Source: Kribbella italica (GTDB lineage: Bacteria; Actinomycetota; Actinomycetes; Propionibacteriales; Kribbellaceae). Taken from it: a stretch of 64,000 nucleotides of DNA. The position numbers and the translations under genes are program-made. Under the pieces are notes generated by a model that searched no databases, was not told the DNA's origin, and saw nothing but the letters and a program-made list of their open reading frames with translations. Positions within the stretch are counted from its first letter, which is position 1, and each line of letters starts with the position of its first letter. Location: NCBI RefSeq assembly GCF_014205135.1, contig NZ_JACHMY010000001.1, positions 1,736,001-1,800,000 of the forward strand, in the 5' to 3' direction. This document shows, piece after piece, positions 1 through 7,388 of this stretch.

Positions 1-552
1 CGCGGGGTCGGTCGCGCAGAAGCTGGTCGTCAGCTCCGCGCCGAGCTCGGGCCGGTCGGGGTTGCCCATGATCACCGGCGCCATCGCCGACGACCAGCCG
101 AGGTAGTTGGACTCCAGGGAGGCCAGCAGCTCGTCGATGTCGTCGCGGCCGAACCCGCCGCGGTAGTCGCCGTCGTTCAGGTAGTGCGGCGACGGCGCGA
201 CCATCACGAGCGCGCCGATCCGCTTCGGCGCCTTGCGGGCGGCCAGGACGCCGACCATCGCGCTGACCGAGTGCCCGACGAAGACCGCGTCGCGCAGGTC
301 GAGCGCCGTACAGACGTCGGCGACGTCGTCGGCGTACCCCTCGAGGCTGGAGTAGCGCTGCTCGTCGAAGGCGGCCGGGTCGGACCGGCCCGCGCCGACG
401 TAGTCGAACAGGACGATCCGGTGGTCGACGGCCAGGGCCGGGACGGTCAGGCGCCACATGTTCTGATCGCAACCGAAGCCGTGGGCGAGCAGGACGGTGC
501 GGCCGTCGGGGTTGCCGGTGATGGTGACGTTGTTCCGGCGCAGGATGTCCAC
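1..552 (-). CDS. rsbQ: RsbQ-like alpha/beta hydrolase (3' part outside window)
   Basis: An alpha/beta-hydrolase-fold protein; 184 codons are visible and the C-terminus lies beyond the left edge. The nucleophile elbow GHSVS puts Ser at about residue 95, and an oxyanion-type HGFG stretch lies near residue 24. The blocks LFDYVGAGRSD, SLEGYADDV and APSPHYLND are close to my memory of Bacillus RsbQ, the partner of the RsbP phosphatase in energy-stress activation of sigma-B. The start is GTG at 552, with a weak GAAG upstream. It is last in a same-strand run with a STAS protein and a GAF-ANTAR protein, which supports a stress-signalling role. The His of the triad lies outside the window. A related plant-type KAI2/D14-like hydrolase activity cannot be excluded. 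Confidence 0.8.
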   Translation of the reverse strand, partial: MDILRRNNVTITGNPDGRTVLLAHGFGCDQNMWRLTVPALAVDHRIVLFDYVGAGRSDPAAFDEQRYSSLEGYADDVADVCTALDLRDAVFVGHSVSAMVGVLAARKAPKRIGALVMVAPSPHYLNDGDYRGGFGRDDIDELLASLESNYLGWSSAMAPVIMGNPDRPELGAELTTSFCATDPA

Positions 553-593
553 CCGGTCATCTTCGCAGCCGGTGTTCGGTCTTGGGCGACGGC

Positions 594-914
594 TTACCGG
601 CGATCGCTACGGCGGGGGCGCTGCTCGTTGTGCACTGGGCCGGAGCACGGCTCCTCGCCGGCGGCGTCGGCCAGGTCGTAGGCGACCAGCGGGCACTGGG
701 TGCAGTAGAGCAGGCCGTCGTCGGGGTCCACGAGCAGGTCGTGGTTGCCGGTCGCGAACGGGACCGGGCAGGCCGTGTCGGCGATCTCCTGGAGGTCGGC
801 GAAGTGTGTGTCGCAGCGGATGCACACGGGCCCGGCGGCGAACCGGCCCTGCGAGGTGACCCGGTGCAGGTCGATCACGCGGTGACCGTTGATCTCGGCG
901 TAGGGATCCGTCAC
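594..914 (-). CDS. Small protein with two CxxC pairs, function unknown
   Basis: A 106-residue soluble protein that I do not recognise. It carries two CxxC pairs (CIRC and CTQC) about 50 residues apart, each in a short hydrophobic setting, which suggests one zinc-ribbon-like metal site. The frame is open upstream to 962, but GTG at 914 is preceded by GGAGG at good spacing, so I take that start. It lies between the STAS gene and rsbQ on the same strand and may be co-transcribed with them. The C-terminal tail is basic (RPRRSDRR). Confidence 0.6.
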   Translation of the reverse strand: MTDPYAEINGHRVIDLHRVTSQGRFAAGPVCIRCDTHFADLQEIADTACPVPFATGNHDLLVDPDDGLLYCTQCPLVAYDLADAAGEEPCSGPVHNEQRPRRSDRR

Positions 915-1001
915 GGGCGTCGTCCTCCAGGCTGGTCTGCGCTCGCCCTTCCAGGTGCCCACAGCAAGGGTGTGTTACGCATCCGGTCTATGACGGATCT
1001 G

Positions 1002-1352
1002 TCACGAGCGCGCCGGGACCTGGTCGACGACGGTCAGCAGCCGGTGCAGCATCGTCACCCGGATCACCGAGTCGACCCGGGGCCGGAGCGCCGCGAGCGT
1101 CAGCGAACCGCCCGCGGCCACCGCCGAGTGGTGCAGCTGGACCAGCGCGCCGAGGCCGCTGGAGTCGCAGAACGCCAGGCCGGACAGGTCGAGGACGAGC
1201 GCGCGGCCGGCCGCGACGACCGGTCCGCCGGCGTCGATCAGCAGGCCGGTCGTGCCGAAGTCGAGCTCGCCGGCGACGGTCGCGACGACGTCGGTGCCGC
1301 GGTCGTCGGTGGTGACCGTCAGCAGCTGGGAATCACTCACTGGTTCGCTCAC
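1002..1352 (-). CDS. STAS-domain anti-sigma factor antagonist
   Basis: A single STAS domain of 116 residues. The phosphorylation loop CDSSGLGALV (about residues 62-71) carries the conserved Ser that a cognate anti-sigma kinase phosphorylates in SpoIIAA/RsbV-like proteins. The unphosphorylated form would bind the anti-sigma factor and free a SigB/SigF-type sigma factor. The GTG start lies 10 bp after the stop of the GAF-ANTAR gene, so the two are probably translated from one mRNA. Three imperfect 12-13 bp repeats (CAGTGAGTGA-type) cover this junction, at 1333-1370. No anti-sigma kinase is visible nearby. Confidence 0.85.
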   Translation of the reverse strand: MSEPVSDSQLLTVTTDDRGTDVVATVAGELDFGTTGLLIDAGGPVVAAGRALVLDLSGLAFCDSSGLGALVQLHHSAVAAGGSLTLAALRPRVDSVIRVTMLHRLLTVVDQVPARS

Positions 1353-1362
1353 TGGGCTTCAC

Positions 1363-2112
1363 TCACTGGGGGAGTTTACGGGTGTCGATCAGGTGCTGGG
1401 CGACGTCGCGGAGCTTGGTGTTGGTGTCCTGGGAGTACCGCTTGAGGATCTGGAAGGCGCGCGCCTCGTCCAGGTCGAACCGCTCCATCAGGATCCCCAT
1501 CGCCTGACCGACCAGCTTGCGGGCGTCGACCGCGGCCGTCATCGTCTCGCCGTCGCGCGCGGCCGCGACGGCGACCGACGCGTGCCGGGCCAGGATGTGC
1601 GCGATCGCCTCGTCGTCGGCGGAGAAGGCGTCGGGCAGGCCGTTGTAGAGACTCAGTACGCCGATCAGCTGGTCGGCGGCCCACATCGGAACGTGCAGCA
1701 CCGAGCCCACGCCGTACGCCGTGACGCGCGCGCTCCAGGCCGCCCAACGGGTCTCGGTCGCGACGTCCGCGACGTACACGGTGGTGCCGTTGGTGAGCGC
1801 GGCGACCAGTGGGCCGTCGCCGGCGTCGATCTGCTCCTGGTAGATCTGCGTTACCAGCGGGTCGGTGACCGCGCCGATCTCCCAGCCACCGAGCCCGGTC
1901 AGCATCACACCGGCGTACGTACAGGCCTCTGCCTGGAGGGCGAACTGGACGACGGTGTCCACCGTGTCCTCCACGCCCTCGGCGTCGTGCAGCTCCACGG
2001 CGAGTCGCGCGAACACCGTGGCCAGCATCGGCTCCGGACCGTCATGGTCCAGAGCCTCCTGCAGGTCCTGCTTCTCCACCGCCGGGGCCGAGGCGTGCTC
2101 AGTCATGCCCAT
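1363..2112 (-). CDS. GAF and ANTAR domain signalling protein
   Basis: An N-terminal GAF domain (about residues 30-170) is followed by a C-terminal ANTAR domain (about 185-245, with LVGQAMGILMERFDLDEARAF), which in this family binds paired RNA hairpins to prevent transcription termination. Such proteins couple a small-molecule or redox signal to antitermination. Starts are possible at 2121 (GTG), 2112 (ATG) and 2106 (ATG). An AGGGG sequence is best spaced for 2112, so I chose that one. It is first in the run leading to STAS and RsbQ. The signal and the RNA target cannot be read from the sequence. Confidence 0.85.
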   Translation of the reverse strand: MGMTEHASAPAVEKQDLQEALDHDGPEPMLATVFARLAVELHDAEGVEDTVDTVVQFALQAEACTYAGVMLTGLGGWEIGAVTDPLVTQIYQEQIDAGDGPLVAALTNGTTVYVADVATETRWAAWSARVTAYGVGSVLHVPMWAADQLIGVLSLYNGLPDAFSADDEAIAHILARHASVAVAAARDGETMTAAVDARKLVGQAMGILMERFDLDEARAFQILKRYSQDTNTKLRDVAQHLIDTRKLPQ

Positions 2113-2193
2113 ATGATGCACGGCCCCTGCTCTGGCTGGTCATAGCTCCCGGATGATGGTTCCGAGTCGTGACCCCGCGAGTAGCCTCCGTCC

Positions 2194-2839
2194 GTGGACA
2201 AGCTGCAGAAGGTGCTGGACGCGCTGGTTTCCGCGGGGGCGACGGGGGTGCTGCTGGACTGGCGTTCGCCCGAGGGCGAGTGGGTCGGGAGCAGCGGGGT
2301 CGGGGAGCGGGTCAGTGGGGTTGATCTTCAGATACACCGATGATCTGCCGGAGCCGGCGGAGACGCTGGCGAGGGCGGTGGCCAAGCCGCGAGGGTTGGG
2401 CGAGTGGGCCTACTCCAACACGAACTACGTCGCGCTGGGGTTGCTGATCGAGGCGGTGACCGGGCGGCCGTACGGCGATGTCGTGCGGGAGCGTGTGCTG
2501 GAGCCGGTGGGGCTGACGCGGACGCGGATGCCGGGGGACGAGGTGGACCTGCCGGAGCCGCACCTGCACGCGTATCTGGAGATCGACGGGAAGCTGGAGG
2601 ACCTGGCGCGGATGAACGCGTCGCAGGCCTGGGCGGCGGGGCAGCTGGTGTCGACGGCGGCGGATCTCAACCGGTTCTACGCGGCGGTGCTGGGTGGGGA
2701 GTTGCTGGGTGGGGACGAGTTGGCGGCGATGCTGACCGGCGTACCGAATGGCGACGGTACGGCGTACGGGCTGGGGATCGGGCGGGAGACGCTGCCGGAG
2801 ACGGGGGTGTTGCTGGCGGAGCTGCTACCGCGATATTGA
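2194..2839 (+). pseudogene. Decayed serine hydrolase (beta-lactamase / D-Ala-D-Ala carboxypeptidase family)
   Basis: The remains of a class C beta-lactamase-like serine hydrolase. A GTG at 2194 opens about 40 residues typical of the family N-terminus, then the frame stops at 2341. The family resumes in another frame at about 2324 with YTDDLPEPAETLARAV and the catalytic-Tyr motif YSNTNY, then LIEAVTGRPY and LEPVGLTRTRMPG. The central segment that should carry the SxxK nucleophile motif is missing. The 3' end stops at 2839, before the expected HGG-type motif. An internal deletion with a frame change plus a 3' truncation means no active enzyme is made. The intact family is roughly 350 residues. 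Confidence 0.8.
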
Positions 2840-2885
2840 GTGTTCAACTAGTCTGGGGGTAGGTGGCGACCAGGGAGTAGAGGAC

Positions 2886-3398
2886 ATGGCGATCTTCAGG
2901 CTGAATCATGCGGTGCTGTACGTCGGGGATCTGGCGGCGAGTGTCGCGTTCTACCGGGACGTGCTCGGCTTCGGGTACACGGAGGTCGGGGACAGCTTCA
3001 AGGGAGGGGCGTTCCTGCGGGCGCCGGGGTCGACCAACGACCACGACCTCGGGCTGTTCGAGCTCGGCGCGCAGGCGGGGCCGTCGGCTGCCGGGCGGTC
3101 GACGGTCGGGCTGTACCACCTGGCGTGGGAGGTGGACACGCTCGGCGATCTGGTGGATCTGGAGCAGACGCTGGCGGCCGCGGGTGCGCTGGTGGGGAAG
3201 TCGGATCACGGGACGACGAAGTCGCTGTACGGCAAGGATCCGAACGGGCTGGAGTTCGAGATCGTCTGGATCATCCCGGCTGAGCTGCTGACGGATGCCG
3301 ACCGGAACAAGGCGGGCGTTGCGCCGCTGGATCTTGCGGCCGAGGTGGAGAAGTACGGGCGGGAGGCGTTGAGCGGGGTCGGGATCTCGCGGACCTGA
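2886..3398 (+). CDS. VOC-family (glyoxalase / extradiol dioxygenase-like) protein
   Basis: A 170-residue vicinal-oxygen-chelate protein with two beta-alpha-beta-beta-beta modules. LNHAVLYVGDLAASVAFYRD marks the first module and LYHLAWEVD the second. The putative metal ligands are His (NHAV), His (YHLAWE) and Glu (LEFEIVW). The frame is open further upstream, but the ATG at 2886 follows AGAGGA and opens exactly on the fold. Substrate unknown; the overall shape resembles catechol 2,3-dioxygenase-type proteins more than glyoxalase I. It stands alone after the pseudogene. Confidence 0.8.
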   Translation: MAIFRLNHAVLYVGDLAASVAFYRDVLGFGYTEVGDSFKGGAFLRAPGSTNDHDLGLFELGAQAGPSAAGRSTVGLYHLAWEVDTLGDLVDLEQTLAAAGALVGKSDHGTTKSLYGKDPNGLEFEIVWIIPAELLTDADRNKAGVAPLDLAAEVEKYGREALSGVGISRT

Positions 3399-3458
3399 CG
3401 GGGGCTGGTACTTGGAGGCGGTCGGCGCGGCGAGGACCGACAGACGGTCGGCGCGGAA

Positions 3459-4169
3459 CTAGCTTTCGAGGAGCGTCAGGTCGCGTTCGGCGTACTGGCG
3501 GTGTTCCCACTCCTCGTTGAGGACGATGAGCAGGCACTCCTTCAGCGGGAAGTCCTCGATCACGGGCCAGCCGGGCGCGCTCTGCGTGACGGTCGATGTG
3601 AGCTGGTCGTCGGTGAGTGACGCGATCACCTCGCGGACCATCGCCTGACGCTCGGCGCGGAGCGCGAGTGCCTCGTCCACCGACGGGCGGGCCTCGCGGT
3701 CCCACGGGATGCCCGGCCAGCCGGGTGCCTCGTCCCAGGGCAGGTCGAGCGGGTGCCACGGCGACGGGTTGCCGAGGATCATCCGTCCGATCCAGGCATC
3801 ACTGGCGAAGCACAGGTGCCGCACTGTCTGGATGAACGACCACTCCTCGCCGACGTTGCGGTGCAGGTCCGCCTCGGGGAACGTCCTGGCCCGCGCGACC
3901 GTCTCGCCCCAGAGCCGTTCGAGGATCGCCCACGCCGTACGGAACCCGTCGGCGTCGTCCGGCCGCATCTTTGCGCGGTCCGGCGTACGGCGGTTGAGCT
4001 CCGCGTCGATCAGCGGCGCGATGTCGACGCCGTTCACGACGACGTTCAGAATCTCGCCGCGGATCTCCAGGTCGCACAGCTCCACGCCGTACAACTTGGT
4101 CCGGTACAGGCTGCCACCACGGATCTCCAGGTCACTGAACGCCACTTTGCGCAGCACGGTCTCGTCCAT
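3459..4169 (-). CDS. DinB-superfamily protein with N-terminal pentapeptide-like segment
   Basis: A 236-residue protein. The first about 50 residues have a repeating F/L-x-D-L-E-I-R-G pattern like short pentapeptide-type coils. Residues about 80-236 form a DinB-like four-helix domain, with a histidine in VRHLCFASDAWIGR and another in NEEWEHRQYAERD, as in metal-binding DinB/YfiT proteins. This class often transfers or hydrolyses with thiols such as mycothiol, but nothing here fixes the reaction. The start is ATG 4169 with GGTGAG upstream; the longer open frame lacks support. Confidence 0.7.
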   Translation of the reverse strand: MDETVLRKVAFSDLEIRGGSLYRTKLYGVELCDLEIRGEILNVVVNGVDIAPLIDAELNRRTPDRAKMRPDDADGFRTAWAILERLWGETVARARTFPEADLHRNVGEEWSFIQTVRHLCFASDAWIGRMILGNPSPWHPLDLPWDEAPGWPGIPWDREARPSVDEALALRAERQAMVREVIASLTDDQLTSTVTQSAPGWPVIEDFPLKECLLIVLNEEWEHRQYAERDLTLLES

Positions 4170-4234
4170 GCCGCTCACCCTAGAACCGTTGCCGGACGTT
4201 CCACTTCCGCGACAGCTCAGATGGTGAGGTGGGA

Positions 4235-4672
4235 TCAGCGGTTCCGGTCCTCGATCGTCAGGCCGTCGCGTTCGTCGTCCCAGGCCGCGGAGGAGATGCG
4301 CCAGCCGGCCGTCGTACGGACGAACTGGATGGTCTTCATGCCGCGGCCGGTGAACGGCTCGCCGTCCTGGACGCCGGACTTGCCGTAGGCGCCGAACCAG
4401 TGGGCGATGTCGCCGAACACCTCGGTGCGCCCGTCCTCGGCCCACTCGCGGAAGTCGGTGAGGCTGCCGCTGGTCAGCAGCTTCTGGCGCGGCGCGATGA
4501 AGTCGTCGACGCCGTACGCGACCGGTTCGGCGCCGCACGTCTTGACGACCAGGGCCGAGGGCAGCAGCAGGTCACGCAGGCCGTCGAGGCGCTCGGCGAC
4601 GTCGTCACCTGAGGTGAACGCGCTGAAGAACGCCTTCACCATGGCCTCGAGCTGTGCGGTATCGGTGTCCAC
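4235..4672 (-). CDS. NTF2-like (SnoaL / DUF4440-type) protein
   Basis: A 145-residue single-domain protein of the NTF2-like fold: an N-terminal helix (EAMVKAFFSAFTSGD), central strands and a closing strand pair (KTIQFVRTTAGWRISSAAWDDE). The family covers small hydrolases, isomerases and orphan binding proteins; no active-site pattern here decides the role. GTG at 4672 is preceded by GGGAG at normal spacing and is preferred to the upstream frame extension. It is divergent from the DHFR-like gene at 4777, with about 100 bp of shared promoter space. Confidence 0.7.
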   Translation of the reverse strand: MDTDTAQLEAMVKAFFSAFTSGDDVAERLDGLRDLLLPSALVVKTCGAEPVAYGVDDFIAPRQKLLTSGSLTDFREWAEDGRTEVFGDIAHWFGAYGKSGVQDGEPFTGRGMKTIQFVRTTAGWRISSAAWDDERDGLTIEDRNR

Positions 4673-4776
4673 TCGGCTGCTCCCTCTCGACCGGTCAAGG
4701 CGTCCGAGACTAGCGTCGACAGGATCGTGAAAGGGAACCTGGTTACCGTCGAGGGACCTTCGAGAAGGAGTCGGCA

Positions 4777-5322
4777 ATGAGATCGCTGATCGTGTTCTGT
4801 TCCGTCACCGTCGACGGGTTCATGGCCGGGCCGGACAACGACCTGGGGTTCATGATCGACGACGAGGAGCTGGAGACCACGCTCAACGGGGAGCTGATGC
4901 GGGCCGCGGACGCGATCGTGGTCGGGCGGAAGTCGTACCCGGAGATGTCGTCGTACTGGACGACGGCCGAGGGCGAGCTCGCCGAGTGGATGAACGGTAC
5001 GCCGAAGCACGTGCTGTCCAGCGACGACTCGTACGACGTGAGCGCGTGGAGCAGCGCGGCGCTCGCCGCGGGTGACGGCGTCGAGCAGGTCCGGAAGCTG
5101 AAGGCCCGGAAGGGCAAGAGCATCGTCGTGTTCGGCGGCGTCGAGACCGTGCGGGCGCTGGTCGCCGCGGGGCTGGTCGACGAGTACTGGTTCAAGGTGC
5201 ACCCGGTGGTGGTCGGGCGGGGACGGTCGATGTTCTTCGACCTGACCGGCCGGAGCGAGCTGAAGCTGAGCAGCGTGCGGTCGTTCCCGAGCGGGAGTCT
5301 GGGCGTCGTCTACACAGCGTGA
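4777..5322 (+). CDS. Dihydrofolate-reductase-fold (RibD C-terminal) family protein
   Basis: A 181-residue protein of the RibD-C/DHFR-like reductase family, which binds NADPH in a Rossmann-like sheet. Family landmarks are SVTVDGFMAGPDND at the N-terminus, IVVGRKSYPEM, VVFGGVETVRALVAAGLVDE and HPVVVGRGRSMFFD. Such stand-alone copies are common in actinobacteria and their substrate is usually unknown. The ATG follows GAAGGAG at good spacing. It has no functional tie to its neighbours. Confidence 0.85.
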   Translation: MRSLIVFCSVTVDGFMAGPDNDLGFMIDDEELETTLNGELMRAADAIVVGRKSYPEMSSYWTTAEGELAEWMNGTPKHVLSSDDSYDVSAWSSAALAAGDGVEQVRKLKARKGKSIVVFGGVETVRALVAAGLVDEYWFKVHPVVVGRGRSMFFDLTGRSELKLSSVRSFPSGSLGVVYTA

Positions 5323-5367
5323 CGCGCGTCGATTGACAGTCGATAGGAAGGCAGTGATAGTCGAGCC

Positions 5368-5838
5368 GTGCAGATGATGGATCGGGTCGTGGTACCGCTC
5401 AGGGTGTTCCTCGTGCTGCTGTTCGCGGGGCTGGTGTTCGCGCAGGTGGTGAGCCTGCCCGGGCAGTTCGGGCAGCTGAAGGGGGACGGTGCGGACCTGC
5501 GCTGGCCGCTGACGGTGTTCTCGATCCTCGAGGTGGTCTGCGTCCAGGTGGTGATCGTCTGCATCTGGCGGCTGCTGACGCTGGTGAAGGCCGACCGGAT
5601 CTTCAGCGAGAAGGCGTTCGGCTGGGTCAACGTGATCCTCTGCGCGATGGTGGCCGGCTGGGTGCTGCTGCTCGGGATGACGATCTACCTGTCGGTGCGC
5701 GCGGACGACCCGGGTCTGCCGATCCTGCTGATCGGGCTCGTCCTGGCCGGCGGTGTCGTGCTGCTGCTGATGGTGGTGATGCGTGCTCTGTTGCGCCAGG
5801 CCACCACCCTGCAGACCGACATGGAGGCGGTGATCTGA
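5368..5838 (+). CDS. DUF2975 family membrane protein
   Basis: A 156-residue integral membrane protein with four predicted transmembrane helices, near residues 8-28, 45-70, 86-110 and 118-142. It matches the DUF2975 layout, whose members are nearly always encoded just before a small XRE-type regulator, as here. The GTG start lies on a weak upstream SD. Its stop overlaps the start of the next gene (TGATG), indicating translational coupling. Function unknown; the pair could form a small membrane-regulator module. Confidence 0.8.
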   Translation: MQMMDRVVVPLRVFLVLLFAGLVFAQVVSLPGQFGQLKGDGADLRWPLTVFSILEVVCVQVVIVCIWRLLTLVKADRIFSEKAFGWVNVILCAMVAGWVLLLGMTIYLSVRADDPGLPILLIGLVLAGGVVLLLMVVMRALLRQATTLQTDMEAVI

Positions 5839-6044
5839 TGCCGATCGTGGTCCGGATCGACGTCGAGCTCGCCAAACGCAAGATGGGCGTCGGCGAGTTC
5901 GCGGAGCTGGTCGGCCTGACGCCCGCCAACGTCGCCGTCCTCAAGAACGGGCGCGCCAAGGCGGTCCGGTTCAGCACGCTGGAAGCGATGTGCCGGGTGC
6001 TGGACTGCCAGCCCGGAGATCTTCTGGAGTGGGTCGAGGACTGA
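5838..6044 (+). CDS. Small XRE-family HTH regulator
   Basis: A 68-residue Cro/CI-type helix-turn-helix protein: MGVGEFAELVGLTPANVAVLKNG is the HTH, followed by RFSTLEAMCRVLDCQPGDLL, the conserved helix 4/5 pattern of YozG-like regulators. There is no effector domain. It overlaps the DUF2975 gene by one base and probably autoregulates this bicistron. Confidence 0.88.
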   Translation: MPIVVRIDVELAKRKMGVGEFAELVGLTPANVAVLKNGRAKAVRFSTLEAMCRVLDCQPGDLLEWVED

Positions 6045-6108
6045 TGTCGATCTCGCGTCGGGCCGTTCGACGCAGGGGTGAGGATCGATATCGACGAAAG
6101 GCTGGACC

Positions 6109-6402
6109 ATGTCTTTTCAGGCGTACCTGGACAAGATCGAGGAGAAGACCGGGATGACCCCGCGGGCGCTGCTGGAGGTCGCCCGGGAGAAGGGTTTCGA
6201 GGGACCGGAGACGAAGATCGCGCCGCTGGCGGAGTGGTTGAAGGACGAGTACGGCGTGGGCCGCGGGCACGCGATGGCGTTCCTGCACGTGGTGAAGAAC
6301 GGCACGACGATCAGCGACAAGCACGTGGGCACGACCGGCGTGCACCGGGACGCGAGCGCTGAGCTCTGGCTGGACGGGAAGGCCACCAACCCCGTCGGGT
6401 GA
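6109..6402 (+). CDS. DUF4287 domain protein
   Basis: A 97-residue cytosolic protein matching DUF4287: FQAYLDKIEEKTGMTP, KIAPLAEWLKDEYGVGRGHAMAFLHVVKNG and the C-terminal ISDKHVG stretch. Family function is unknown; members are small, often encoded alone, and may be nucleic-acid or metabolite binding. The ATG at 6109 follows GAAAGG. A strong hairpin at 6527-6550 lies between it and the convergent operon. Confidence 0.8.
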   Translation: MSFQAYLDKIEEKTGMTPRALLEVAREKGFEGPETKIAPLAEWLKDEYGVGRGHAMAFLHVVKNGTTISDKHVGTTGVHRDASAELWLDGKATNPVG

Positions 6403-6526
6403 GAGAGGGAGGGGAGGGCGGGCCGCCCGGAGCGCCACGCTTCGCGGGCGTGCTGTGGCGGGGTCCGGCCGGATGGCTCGGAACGCCACGCCACGCTGCG
6501 CGGGCGCGGGCTGGGGCGGAGGCGCT

Positions 6527-6550
6527 GCCGGGCGGCGTGCGCCGCCCGGC
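6527..6550. terminator. Hairpin terminator between convergent units
   Basis: Perfect inverted repeat: 11-bp arms GCCGGGCGGCG / CGCCGCCCGGC around a 2-nt centre. It lies between the ends of the DUF4287 gene (+) and the ABC operon (-). There is no T-run, as is usual for intrinsic hairpins in very high-GC actinobacteria. Confidence 0.6.
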
Positions 6551-6557
6551 GTACAGG

Positions 6558-7388
6558 TCAGTTGCGGATCTCGTGGAAGCTGCTCATGTGGTTGACCATG
6601 GCGACCTCCGTCGGGAGGCGTTCCATGCTGCTGGCGCCGAGGAAGCCGACGACGCCCTCGACCTTGGCCAGGACGTGGCGGGCGTCGTCGGGAGTGGCGA
6701 TCGGGCCGCCGTGGCAGATCACCAGGGCGTCGGGGTTCACCGCGAAGATCGCGTCGCGCAACCGGGTCACCAGGTCGACGGACTCGTCGAGCGTGAGGCT
6801 GCTCTGGGCGCCGATCATGCCGGACGTGGTCAGGCCCATGTGCGGGACCAGGACGTCGGCGCCGGCCTCGGTCATCGCGGTCGCCTCGGCCTCGTCGTGC
6901 ACGTAGGCGAGCGTGACCAGGTCGCGCTCGCGGGCGGCGGCGACCATCGCGACCTCGGTGGAGAAGCCGAGGCCGGTCTCCTCCAGGTTCGCCCGGATGA
7001 TGCCGTCGAACAGGCAGACCGTCGGGTAGTTCTGCACCCCGGCGAACCCGGCCTCCTTGACCTTGTCGAGGAACCGCGGGATGTCGCGGAACGGGTCCGA
7101 CCCGCAGACGCCGGCCATCACCGGGAGCTGCTTGGTCACCGGGAGCACCTCCGAGCCCATCTCCATCACGATCGCGTTCGCGTCGCCGTACGGCATCAGG
7201 CCGGCCATCGAACTGCGGCCGGCCATCCGGTACCGGCCCGAGTTGTAGATCACGACGAAGTCGAGCCCGGCCTCCTCGGCGCACTTCGCGGACAGCCCGG
7301 TACCGGCGCCGCCGCCGATGATCGGGCGCCCCTCGGCGACCTTGCGGCGGAATCCGGCCAGCAGTTCGGCGCGGGACAGAGTGTTCAT
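6558..7388 (-). CDS. Phosphoenolpyruvate-hydrolase-like TIM-barrel protein
   Basis: A 276-residue single-domain TIM barrel of the PEP mutase/hydrolase-like family that often appears fused or adjacent to Tm-1-like (UPF0261) proteins. Landmarks are RPIIGGGAGTGLSAKCAEEAG, DFVVIYNSGRYRMAGRSS, MAGVCGSDPFRD, GVQNYPTVCLFDG and VICHGGPIATPDD. The start is ATG 7388 with GAAGGAG ahead; it overlaps the Tm-1-like gene by four bases (ATGA). It is last in the operon. The true substrate is not established; given the operon, a carbon-carbon lyase step on a sugar-acid-like product is plausible. Confidence 0.82.
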   Translation of the reverse strand: MNTLSRAELLAGFRRKVAEGRPIIGGGAGTGLSAKCAEEAGLDFVVIYNSGRYRMAGRSSMAGLMPYGDANAIVMEMGSEVLPVTKQLPVMAGVCGSDPFRDIPRFLDKVKEAGFAGVQNYPTVCLFDGIIRANLEETGLGFSTEVAMVAAARERDLVTLAYVHDEAEATAMTEAGADVLVPHMGLTTSGMIGAQSSLTLDESVDLVTRLRDAIFAVNPDALVICHGGPIATPDDARHVLAKVEGVVGFLGASSMERLPTEVAMVNHMSSFHEIRN

